This document shows positions 1 to 7,150 of a stretch of DNA of 64,000 nucleotides, piece after piece; position 1 is the stretch's first letter; every line of letters begins with the position of its first letter. The stretch covers positions 219,567-283,566 of the forward strand of contig CANJTS010000004.1 of the NCBI GenBank assembly GCA_947477655.1, given 5' to 3'. The translations under genes and the position numbers were made by a program. Under the pieces are notes generated by a model, which was not told where the DNA came from, ran no database searches, and worked only from the letters and a program-made list of their open reading frames with translations. The DNA comes from CAILUG01 sp903844415. GTDB taxonomy: Bacteria; Pseudomonadota; Gammaproteobacteria; Pseudomonadales; Pseudohongiellaceae.

Positions 1-552
1 CCAGCTGGTAGCTTTCGCCGCCAGATACACAGCCGGATGTGACCAGTTATTAGCGTGTTTAGGTTCGAGCGCGCAACACGCTTCAATGTAGGCCGCCTGG
101 GGTGTTGGCAAACCAAACAGCGGCAGCGTATTTTCGCAAGCCTTGATCATGCTGGAGACTGTGGGCAAATACTCCTGCGACTTAACCACTTGCCGGGCCG
201 CCCGCAAAATTACTTCAGGTATAAATTCAGACAGACAATTGAGCCAATATTTCTTGGCCAGATTAAGGCTGCCTTCTTGCGCATAAGCTTTGTGAAACTG
301 GTTGTGATAAGCCAGCTCAAATTCGGCGAAAATCTGGTTGATGACATCAACATGATCGCGATTGGATCCACTGCTTGCTGAATTTTTGCGGGCTGAGTGC
401 AGGGCAGAGTCGGTTTGTTCCAACAAGGACTCAGATTCATGCATCATTTTTTTTGTGCCTGCTTTGGTACCGTGCTTGCTGTTCGTTTTGCTGCCAGCGG
501 GTGACAAGTCTGTTGTCCTTACCTGTTTCAATACCTGGTCGAGAGTTTTCAT
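1..552 (-). CDS. Lambda P-like replication protein (putative DnaB helicase loader), C-terminus cut by window edge
   Basis: The frame is open for 184 codons from the ATG at 552-550 to the left edge, so the C-terminus is missing. AAGG lies 5-8 bases before the start. The first ~55 residues are polar (Lys/Ser/Thr/Asn rich) and probably disordered. A helical region follows, with INQIFAEFELAYHNQ, then AKKYWLNCLSEF and a FLPS-like segment reading QEYLPTVSSMIKACE, then GLPTPQAAYIEACCALEP and NWSHPAVYLAAKATSW. This order resembles lambda replication protein P: helical domain, LPSPGQFVAWC-like segment, GLP...YEYC segment, then a W/H-rich stretch. P-family proteins bind DnaB and load it at an origin. 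The start is 11 bases after the P450 stop on the same strand, so the two may be co-transcribed, which is an odd pairing. No phage structural genes are visible in the window, so a domesticated or plasmid/prophage-edge gene is equally possible. The family call is from pattern, not a search. Confidence 0.6.
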   Translation of the reverse strand, partial: MKTLDQVLKQVRTTDLSPAGSKTNSKHGTKAGTKKMMHESESLLEQTDSALHSARKNSASSGSNRDHVDVINQIFAEFELAYHNQFHKAYAQEGSLNLAKKYWLNCLSEFIPEVILRAARQVVKSQEYLPTVSSMIKACENTLPLFGLPTPQAAYIEACCALEPKHANNWSHPAVYLAAKATSW

Positions 553-563
553 ATTTACCTTGT

Positions 564-1787
564 TTAAGCTATCCGTAACGGCAGACTACTCAGCCCACGC
601 AGGGCATTATTGAGGCGACGCACTGGTGTGCCAGCCAGTGTAATGGTATCGGCTTGCTGTAACAATTGAGACAGTATGAGCTCTACTTCCAGCCTTGCCA
701 CCATCTGCCCCACACACATATGCACACCACCGCCAAAACCGAGATGGCCCTTGGTTTCGCGCGTGATATCAAACTTATGGGCATCGGGCCAGTGTTTGGG
801 GTCACGATTGCCCGCCGCAAAAGGTACCAACACTTTTTCATGTTTGGGGATGTGATACCCCCCTAGGTTTACGGCCTGGCTGGTGGTACGGAAAAAATTC
901 ATCAATGCCCCCTCAAACCGCAAAATTTCGTCGATTGCACTACGCACCAGTTCCGGCCGCTCCTTGAGCAAGCGCCATTGCTGTGGAAATCGTGCAAAAC
1001 ATAACAGGGCATTACCGAGACCATTGATTGTAGTATCAACGCCTGCAGATAGCAGCGAACGTACTAACATCGCTGCTTCCACTGCCGTGACCTCGCCCCG
1101 ATCTACTGCGGTAAAAATTTGTGCACCCAAACCATCTGGCGAAAGAGCTTGGCGTTCACACTGACTCATGATCCAAGCGATAACAGAATCAGAGCCCTGC
1201 AGCGATGCCTCAAATAAGTGATTCCGTGGGCAAGTCGCATTAAATGCCAAAGTGCCGTAAGCCAGCAGATTTTCCCGACCAAGTTCATTAAGTCCCACCG
1301 CATCGGGAAATACTTTCAGTGGATAAACTTCCGCCAGATCCTTGATACCGTCAAACTCTTTACGGGCGACCAATGCGGTAATCAAAGTACTTGCCTCTGC
1401 CGCAAAGCTCTGGCGCATTTTTTCCATCGCCGGGCGTGATAACACCCGATTTAGGACGCGGCGACTAACTGTATGATCCGGCGGATCTACTTCCAGAATA
1501 ATACTCTTGGGACGCCACGGTTTTTCATGATGAAAATTAATCAAACCGACCCCAGCGGCAGACGAAAAATTTTCCCAATCGGTAAGCATTATGTTCAGCT
1601 CGTGGTAGTCGAGCACAGCATAACAATCATACTTGGTGAGTTTTACCACTGGCGCAATTTGCCGGTAATGTTCGTATGCTGCAAAAGGATCGTCGAGCAT
1701 GGCATCTGAAAATGGATCAAAGTCCACTTGTGGGCATTCTTTACCCAGTGTAAGTGTAGTCTGTTCTGTAGGATTCGCAGTGCTCAT
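564..1787 (-). CDS. Cytochrome P450, CYP199-like
   Basis: This 407-residue soluble bacterial class P450 has no membrane anchor. The I-helix oxygen-activation motif AGVDTT is at residues 248-253, the K-helix ExxR (EILR) at 287-290, and the heme loop FGGGVHMC at 351-358 with Cys358 as the axial ligand. The N-terminal part (SIILEVDPPDHTVSRRVL near 95-112) resembles the CYP199 group, whose characterised members oxidise para-substituted benzoates and cinnamates. An aromatic acid substrate is therefore plausible but not shown. No ferredoxin or ferredoxin reductase gene is adjacent, so electrons must come from elsewhere. The start codon overlaps the stop of a 23-codon upstream frame in an ATGA arrangement, which suggests translational coupling. 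A divergent FMN hydroxyacid dehydrogenase and a GST lie beside it. Confidence 0.92.
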   Translation of the reverse strand: MSTANPTEQTTLTLGKECPQVDFDPFSDAMLDDPFAAYEHYRQIAPVVKLTKYDCYAVLDYHELNIMLTDWENFSSAAGVGLINFHHEKPWRPKSIILEVDPPDHTVSRRVLNRVLSRPAMEKMRQSFAAEASTLITALVARKEFDGIKDLAEVYPLKVFPDAVGLNELGRENLLAYGTLAFNATCPRNHLFEASLQGSDSVIAWIMSQCERQALSPDGLGAQIFTAVDRGEVTAVEAAMLVRSLLSAGVDTTINGLGNALLCFARFPQQWRLLKERPELVRSAIDEILRFEGALMNFFRTTSQAVNLGGYHIPKHEKVLVPFAAGNRDPKHWPDAHKFDITRETKGHLGFGGGVHMCVGQMVARLEVELILSQLLQQADTITLAGTPVRRLNNALRGLSSLPLRIA

Positions 1788-1855
1788 GCGGCGGGTTTGC
1801 TCTCATCGCCAAAATAACTGGCATTATCAACTAACAATTCAAACATATGATTCAT
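1784..1855 (-). CDS. 23-residue small ORF coupled to the P450 (candidate leader or precursor peptide)
   Basis: A short frame starts at the ATG at 1855-1853 and ends in a TGA that shares ATGA with the P450 start. The peptide begins MNHMFELLVDN and ends SYFGDESKPAA. It contains one Tyr, two Phe and an acidic/polar C-terminal half. The overlap is typical of translational coupling. The ribosome binding site is weak: ACAGG lies about 12 bases upstream and nothing closer is convincing. Possible roles are a leader peptide that sets P450 translation, a precursor peptide modified by the P450, or a chance frame. No radical SAM maturase or peptide recognition protein lies next to it. I do not recognise the peptide. 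Confidence 0.4.
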   Translation of the reverse strand: MNHMFELLVDNASYFGDESKPAA

Positions 1856-1941
1856 AGAAGTCAGAAACCTGTTCTCATTTCTCGATTTTTAACTCTACAA
1901 TATTAGTGAAAAATTCCGCCGCAGATGGTGTTTGACGACAT

Positions 1942-1969
1942 CTTTGCACCACATATAAGGAGTGCAAAG
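1942..1969 (+). promoter_or_regulatory. Perfect inverted repeat enclosing the ribosome binding site of the hydroxyacid dehydrogenase gene
   Basis: CTTTGCAC (1942-1949) and GTGCAAAG (1962-1969) form a perfect 8-bp inverted repeat with a 12-base spacer. The spacer carries AAGGA of the Shine-Dalgarno sequence AAGGAG (1957-1962), which is 8 bases before the TTG start at 1971. As RNA this would be a stem-loop that holds the SD in its loop. As DNA it could be an operator in the short divergent region shared with the P450. Which applies cannot be decided from sequence. Confidence 0.45.
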
Positions 1970-1970
1970 C

Positions 1971-3146
1971 TTGGCAACACTCATGAACAACCGTTCTGCA
2001 TTGCAAACATGCAACACCATTGTAGATTTGCGTAGCCTAGCACGGCGCCGAATTCCCAAGGTAATGTTTGACTACATCGACGGTGGTGCGGAAGACGAAA
2101 TTACCTTACAGCGTAATTGCAGCAGTTTTTCCCGTTATGAACTGTTACCACACACGCTGGTTGATGTCAGTCGTATCGAACTCGGTACTCGCATTCAGGG
2201 ACTCGAGATAGCCTTGCCACTAATTTTCTCCCCTACGGGTGCCAACCGTTTGTTTCACCACCAAGGTGAACTGGCGGTAAGCGCAGTCGCTGCTGCTGCC
2301 GGAACTGTTTATGCACTTTCTTCCATGTCTACACACAGCATTGAAACCATTAGTGCACACACCGCAGGAGACCATTGGTTTCAAATATATGTGTGGAAAG
2401 ACCGCGGTGTTGTGAAGGAATTTATCACCCGCTGCAAAGCGAGTGGTTATAAAGGCTTGTGCCTTACAGTCGATGTTCCCACGCTCGGTCAGCGTGAACG
2501 CGACTTACGCAATGGCATGACCATACCGCCGCGTTTTACGCTGGCTTCTTTGGTCGATATGGCACTGCACCCCCAATGGTGGTGGCACACCCTCTGCGAC
2601 CCGCGCATCACCTTGGCGAATGTTGTTAACAAGGCAGGGGTTGGCCTAAACGATGCCACTGCACTCGGCCAATATGCTAATTCTCAGCTCGACCCCTCGG
2701 TAACCTGGGATGACATGGCGTGGATGATTCAGGAATGGGGCGGCCCATTCATGATAAAAGGCATCATGACTGCAGCAGATGCCAAACGAGCCGTGGCTTG
2801 CGGCGTTTCGGGTGTAATTATTTCCAACCACGGTGGCCGTCAACTCGATCATGCGCCTGCACCCATTGAAGTATTGCAGGAAATTGTGGCTGGCGTGGGA
2901 GACAGCACCGAAATCATTCTGGACGGTGGTATTCGGCGCGGCAGTGATGTGGTCAAAGCACTCGCGCTGGGTGCCGATGCCTGCATGATAGGACGCGCTT
3001 ATTTATATGGCTTGGCCGCGGGTGGCGAAGCAGGCGTGGAACGGGCCGTGACGATTTTGCGCACTGAAATCACCAGAACCATGCAGTTGCTCGGGTGTGC
3101 GGACATTAAACATCTCAATGGTAACTTTGTGCGGCAACGTAAGTAA
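1971..3146 (+). CDS. FMN-dependent alpha-hydroxy acid dehydrogenase/oxidase (LldD/mandelate dehydrogenase/glycolate oxidase family)
   Basis: This TIM-barrel flavoenzyme oxidises a 2-hydroxy acid to the 2-oxo acid. With the TTG start at 1971, chosen because AAGGAG ends 8 bases before it, the protein has about 391 residues, normal for the family. The active-site motif SNHGGRQLD is at ~285-293, giving catalytic His287 and substrate-binding Arg290. The phosphate-binding end is DGGIRRGSDVVKALALGA followed by GRAYLYGL. Other family segments are SPTGANRLFHHQGE, WFQIYVWKDRG and LTVDVPTLGQRERDLRNG. A GTG at 1962 is also in frame but overlaps the SD. The substrate is unknown. The divergent aromatic-type P450 makes a mandelate-like acid conceivable. 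It converges with the GST gene. Confidence 0.93.
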   Translation: MATLMNNRSALQTCNTIVDLRSLARRRIPKVMFDYIDGGAEDEITLQRNCSSFSRYELLPHTLVDVSRIELGTRIQGLEIALPLIFSPTGANRLFHHQGELAVSAVAAAAGTVYALSSMSTHSIETISAHTAGDHWFQIYVWKDRGVVKEFITRCKASGYKGLCLTVDVPTLGQRERDLRNGMTIPPRFTLASLVDMALHPQWWWHTLCDPRITLANVVNKAGVGLNDATALGQYANSQLDPSVTWDDMAWMIQEWGGPFMIKGIMTAADAKRAVACGVSGVIISNHGGRQLDHAPAPIEVLQEIVAGVGDSTEIILDGGIRRGSDVVKALALGADACMIGRAYLYGLAAGGEAGVERAVTILRTEITRTMQLLGCADIKHLNGNFVRQRK

Positions 3147-3234
3147 GAGCACCTGCAAAAATTAGAATTGTTGTTTGCAAACTATGCGGCAATGCACTCT
3201 AGGGTATCTATATAGGTAGTTAAGCAACAAGCTG

Positions 3235-3879
3235 TTAGGAAATACGCGCCGCCAAGGCATCCGCTGCTGCCTTGTTATCGGCTACGATAGCCTGCGTAAT
3301 CTCGCGTTCAGCAAACCGTTGATACCACGCGGCTAGCCCCGGTATTTCCTGCAGCATGTCCCAACCGTAAACCTGTTGAGTGAGGCGATTGCTCAGGGTA
3401 AATGAATAAAATACAAAGATGTCGGCACTACTAAACTCTGCACCGCAAATCCACGGCTTGAAGTTGACCAGGCGTCCGAGCGCAGCCAGTCCCTTAAGTG
3501 CATTCACCTGACTGGATACTTTTACATGCGCTGGAATTTCACGGTTGAATATGGCGCCCACCAAATCGTGTGCTGGCGTTTCCACATAAAGTTCCTGGGT
3601 CTTCATCAATTGCCTGACTTTAGCACGTCCAAAAGTAGTCGTAGGCAGCAGCCTGACGGCTGGAAATGATTCTTCCAAAAAATCGAGAATTACATTGGTT
3701 TCAGTGAGAAATCCGTGCTCAGTTTCCAGCATCGGTACTTTGCCCATTGGACTCTTGGCAAGAAATTCGGGTTCCTGACTCGGTCGTGTGTTTACAAACT
3801 CACACTCGATGCCTTTTTCAAGAACAGTATGTTTAACCATGTTGAAATAGTTACTAAGTGCAACCCCATGTAATTTCAT
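3235..3879 (-). CDS. Glutathione S-transferase family protein
   Basis: The protein has about 214 residues from the ATG at 3879, which has AGGA in good position. A longer upstream frame (to 3957) would add an unlikely N-terminal tail before the thioredoxin fold. The N-terminal domain carries SPMGKVPMLE (~43-52) with the cis-Pro and then the glutathione-binding turn TETNVILDFLEE (~59-70). The rest is the all-helical domain, including the GAEFSSADIFVFYSF-like segment with its conserved Asp. No Cys is seen at the N-terminal active site position, so the Ser/Tyr types are more likely. It probably conjugates glutathione to, or isomerises, an electrophile. The P450 and hydroxyacid dehydrogenase nearby fit a detoxification or catabolic setting. 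Confidence 0.88.
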   Translation of the reverse strand: MKLHGVALSNYFNMVKHTVLEKGIECEFVNTRPSQEPEFLAKSPMGKVPMLETEHGFLTETNVILDFLEESFPAVRLLPTTTFGRAKVRQLMKTQELYVETPAHDLVGAIFNREIPAHVKVSSQVNALKGLAALGRLVNFKPWICGAEFSSADIFVFYSFTLSNRLTQQVYGWDMLQEIPGLAAWYQRFAEREITQAIVADNKAAADALAARIS

Positions 3880-4165
3880 TAAATTTCCTGTTTGTAAAGA
3901 CACAGCAGATGGCCAGTTTTTTAGCGAGCAATATTGGCAAGAGCGCCAGATCATCATTCTAATTAAAGCCTTTTTATTTACATATTAAAATGATGGTATT
4001 TTTATTTGATTAACATATTAAAAAGTTGCTTCAACAACTTCAATAATTCATAGTCCGCGCTGCGGAAGTTAATCATTTCCGTTTTTAACACTGTATGTAA
4101 AAAAGTAAGTAATCTCCAGCAATGGAATCAACACACTTACAACTTCACCAAAACAGGGGAAACTA

Positions 4166-6988
4166 ATGCAAAAGTCACGTATTTTTCAAAACAAAAAACT
4201 CGCCATAGCCATAGCGCTATGTGGTTTTAGTTCTATTGCCACTCAGGTACAAGCACAAAGTCAAGCCATCGAAGAAGTCACCGTTACTGGCTCTTTTATC
4301 GAAAGACCAGCTGATCGTCCACAACCAATCACCGTGCTGAGCAACGCCGATCTGCAACTGGAACAACGCGGCTCTATTGCAGAGATTTTCAAAAATCTGC
4401 CACAAAGCATTGGTTCCACCTCAGCAGTTAACACACAGCAAGGTGGAATCAACGGTGGCAACTCGCCCACCGCCACCATTAACCTGCGCGGTCTTGGTCC
4501 ACGCGCTACCTTAGTACTGTTAAACGGTGGCCGGCAAACCAGTGACGGCGGCTTTGGTTTTGTTGACATCAATAATCTGGCGCCTTCTATCATGATCGAG
4601 CGGGTCGAACTGCTGACTGATGGCGGCTCAGCACTGTACGGCAGCGATGCCGTAGCAGGTGTAGCCAATTTCATCACCCGCAACAATTTTGAAGGGTTGG
4701 AAATACGGGCAGAGACCCAAAAAATCCAGGACACCCCTGGCAACAAACCCGATGTTAATTTGGGTATCATAGTTGGCGGCAGAAATGAAACCTCCAGTGT
4801 TGTGGCAGGTTTGGACTACGCCACCACCGAAGAATTATTGGTCGAAGATCGTTATGACGATGCACGTCTGCGGCTCGGTTTGACCTCTGGCTTTGGCAAC
4901 CCGGCTACTTATCAGGTGCAAAACGTCAACGGCACTTTACGTGCGCTGACCGCAACAAAACCTGATCCCTTGTGTGGCAGCCCCCTGATTGGCGGTGGTC
5001 TTGCCGCTGGCGAAAAGAATGCAACCGGCACGCAATGTTTATTGTTCAACGCACTTAACCGCGACATGCAGCCTAAGTCTGAACGCATGGTGGGTCTGTC
5101 CGTATTGACACACGACTTCAGCGACACTATCACGGGTGAATTCGAAGTGGGTTTTGCACGCACTCGTTATGATGTTCCGTTCGGCTACGTTACACCGGCC
5201 GGTGTGACTACTTTTAGTTTTGTGCCAGTCGACAATCCCGGTGTGCTGGCAGCGGTTGCTTCTGATCCGACTTTCCCTAATCCAAAAACCGATGCAACTG
5301 TTGGTGGTTATCGTTTCCGTGGTCGTGTGCTATCACCTGCTGGTGACATCACAAATACTCACACCACTTCGCAAGACACTTTCCGTGTTGCCGCGCGTTT
5401 GAAGGGTGCGATCAACGAAGATTGGAACTGGCAAGCATCGTTCTCCGATTCTTGGAACGATACTATTTTTAACAGCACAGACACCTTGGTAGCACGGCTG
5501 AACTCTTCACTGGATGGTTACGGCGGCCCCAATTGCAGCGCAACCCGCCTCACCAACCCAACGTTGACCTTACGCGGCACTGGTAATTGTCAATTCTGGA
5601 ATCCCTTTGCCAACAACCTGCTGGCCAAACCCGGTGATAAAACCTACAACGACCCAGCGCTCACCAAATGGATTGTTGGACCGCGCACCACCACCGACAA
5701 AGGTGAATTGAAGACCTACGATTTTGTCGTGACCGGCAATTTGTGGGATATGGCCGGAGGCAGCACTGGTGTTGCCGTGGGCATCCACCGTCGTGAGCAA
5801 GCATTTTCCCAAGACTGGGACAACATGAGCGAAGGTATCGGCAACTGGGCATTTAACGGTGCCACTGCCTATCTCGACTTTGGTGGCAAACGCAGCACTG
5901 ACGCGGTATTCAGCGAATTGGTCATGTACCCCACAGAAACCATCGAAGTGCAACTGGCAGCACGTTACGAAGATACCGGCACCGATCAGTCTACCAATCC
6001 CAAAATAGGCGTGTTGTGGACCCCCAAAGAAGGTGTGTTCTTACGCGCCTCGGCTGGCAACTCGTTCCGCCAACCAGGCGAAATACAGATGTTCGGCATA
6101 GGACCCGGTGGTGCCAGCACTGATCCAATCGGTGGCGATACCATCAATGCCCGTGGTCTGTTGCTCGGCAACACCAATCTCAAACCCGAAACCTCCAACA
6201 ACTGGACCGTGGGTATGACCTGGGATATCACCGAGCAATTCACTGCCGAGCTGAACTACTGGGACATCAAATTCAAGGATCTGATTACCCAGGAAGGTTC
6301 ACAAGCTATTCTGTTACTGGACCGCGCGGACGGTTTCATCACCGATCCACGTATCATTCTGCGCGAAGGTGCGCCCAATGAAGTGTGTGAAGTCACTGGC
6401 CGTTGGTCCGGCGTATTGTCGGTGCCAAGACCAGCCGGTTGTATGTCTGGTTTCGACGTGCAGTTGTTCAAAACCACCTATATTAATCAAGCTTTCCAGA
6501 ATACCGCTGGCTTGGACTTCGTGTTTAGTTATGACTTCGAAGCTCTTGGTGGCGCATGGAATGCAAAACTTCTCGGTACCTGGACTGGCACCTACGAAAT
6601 GGAAACCGCAGGTAAGACTATTGATGGTGTAGGTTTCTATAACAGCGCTATGATCGGTGGCGTGCCTAATCCGGAATGGCGTGGTAACGCACAATTAGGC
6701 TGGAAAAGGGGCAGTCATCTGGCCCGTGCCACTTGGCGATACACCTCCAAACTGATCAACGACGCGCCTACCGCCAACAACAACCTTACTGCGCAAGAAG
6801 ATTTCCAAACGGTTGATGTGTTGTACGGTTACAACTTTGCTGATGGCAAAGCTGATGCGACGGTATCCGTGTTGAACTTGTTCGACGAAGAAGATCCACT
6901 GCGTCACGGCGCACAAACTACTACTACCAGCAGCATCTATGAAACCCGCGGTCGCATCTATCGATTGGGTGTGAACTGGGGCTTTTAG
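4166..6988 (+). CDS. TonB-dependent outer-membrane receptor (intact)
   Basis: This 940-residue protein has a Sec signal peptide (Lys-rich start, hydrophobic core, cleavage likely near TQVQA/QSQ at ~30). A TonB-box-like EEVTVTGSF at ~36-44 is followed by a plug domain (TINLRGLGPRATLVLLNG, VELLTDGGSALYGSDAVAG) and a long beta-barrel. It ends YRLGVNWGF with the terminal Phe needed for barrel assembly. AGGGGAAACTA precedes the ATG. The plug resembles the large receptors used by sphingomonads and marine gammaproteobacteria for organic polymers, sugars or peptides rather than classical siderophore receptors, so the ligand is unknown. A strong terminator follows, so it is probably monocistronic. The 286-base gap before it is AT-rich, with two copies of ACATATTAAAA near 3980 and 4013. 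Confidence 0.95.
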   Translation: MQKSRIFQNKKLAIAIALCGFSSIATQVQAQSQAIEEVTVTGSFIERPADRPQPITVLSNADLQLEQRGSIAEIFKNLPQSIGSTSAVNTQQGGINGGNSPTATINLRGLGPRATLVLLNGGRQTSDGGFGFVDINNLAPSIMIERVELLTDGGSALYGSDAVAGVANFITRNNFEGLEIRAETQKIQDTPGNKPDVNLGIIVGGRNETSSVVAGLDYATTEELLVEDRYDDARLRLGLTSGFGNPATYQVQNVNGTLRALTATKPDPLCGSPLIGGGLAAGEKNATGTQCLLFNALNRDMQPKSERMVGLSVLTHDFSDTITGEFEVGFARTRYDVPFGYVTPAGVTTFSFVPVDNPGVLAAVASDPTFPNPKTDATVGGYRFRGRVLSPAGDITNTHTTSQDTFRVAARLKGAINEDWNWQASFSDSWNDTIFNSTDTLVARLNSSLDGYGGPNCSATRLTNPTLTLRGTGNCQFWNPFANNLLAKPGDKTYNDPALTKWIVGPRTTTDKGELKTYDFVVTGNLWDMAGGSTGVAVGIHRREQAFSQDWDNMSEGIGNWAFNGATAYLDFGGKRSTDAVFSELVMYPTETIEVQLAARYEDTGTDQSTNPKIGVLWTPKEGVFLRASAGNSFRQPGEIQMFGIGPGGASTDPIGGDTINARGLLLGNTNLKPETSNNWTVGMTWDITEQFTAELNYWDIKFKDLITQEGSQAILLLDRADGFITDPRIILREGAPNEVCEVTGRWSGVLSVPRPAGCMSGFDVQLFKTTYINQAFQNTAGLDFVFSYDFEALGGAWNAKLLGTWTGTYEMETAGKTIDGVGFYNSAMIGGVPNPEWRGNAQLGWKRGSHLARATWRYTSKLINDAPTANNNLTAQEDFQTVDVLYGYNFADGKADATVSVLNLFDEEDPLRHGAQTTTTSSIYETRGRIYRLGVNWGF

Positions 6989-7056
6989 TCTGTGTAGAAT
7001 GTGTAATCTGTAGTTAGATTAGCAATCTGTCAGCAAGAGTAGTTCGTTACAAACTA

Positions 7057-7088
7057 AACCCCGCCACTGCAAAGTAGCGGGGTTTTTT
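7057..7088 (+). terminator. Rho-independent terminator after the TonB-dependent receptor
   Basis: CCCCGC (7059-7064) pairs with GCGGGG (7077-7082) around a 12-base loop, and flanking A/T pairs extend the stem. Six T follow directly (7083-7088). It lies 68 bases after the receptor stop and before the convergent receptor pseudogene. Confidence 0.9.
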
Positions 7089-7150
7089 ATTTGAGTAATG
7101 CTGGGTTAGAGTAAAACTAAGGTTACTCCGGCCGCTCATGAGCGAATTAC

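Noticed and set aside
1..552. Prophage at the left end
   Set aside because: Only the P-like gene supports it; no integrase, repressor, structural genes or att repeats are visible in the window.
1784..1855. PqqA- or mycofactocin-like redox cofactor precursor
   Set aside because: Length is similar to PqqA, but no PqqE/PqqB/PqqC or Mft genes are present, and the only radical SAM enzyme in the window is EpmB, which has a different job.
1932..1959. TTGACG and TATAAG with a 16-base spacer upstream of the hydroxyacid dehydrogenase gene
   Set aside because: A transcript from this promoter would start at about 1966 and would lack the AAGGAG at 1957-1962 that fits the TTG start, so it is unlikely to be the promoter.
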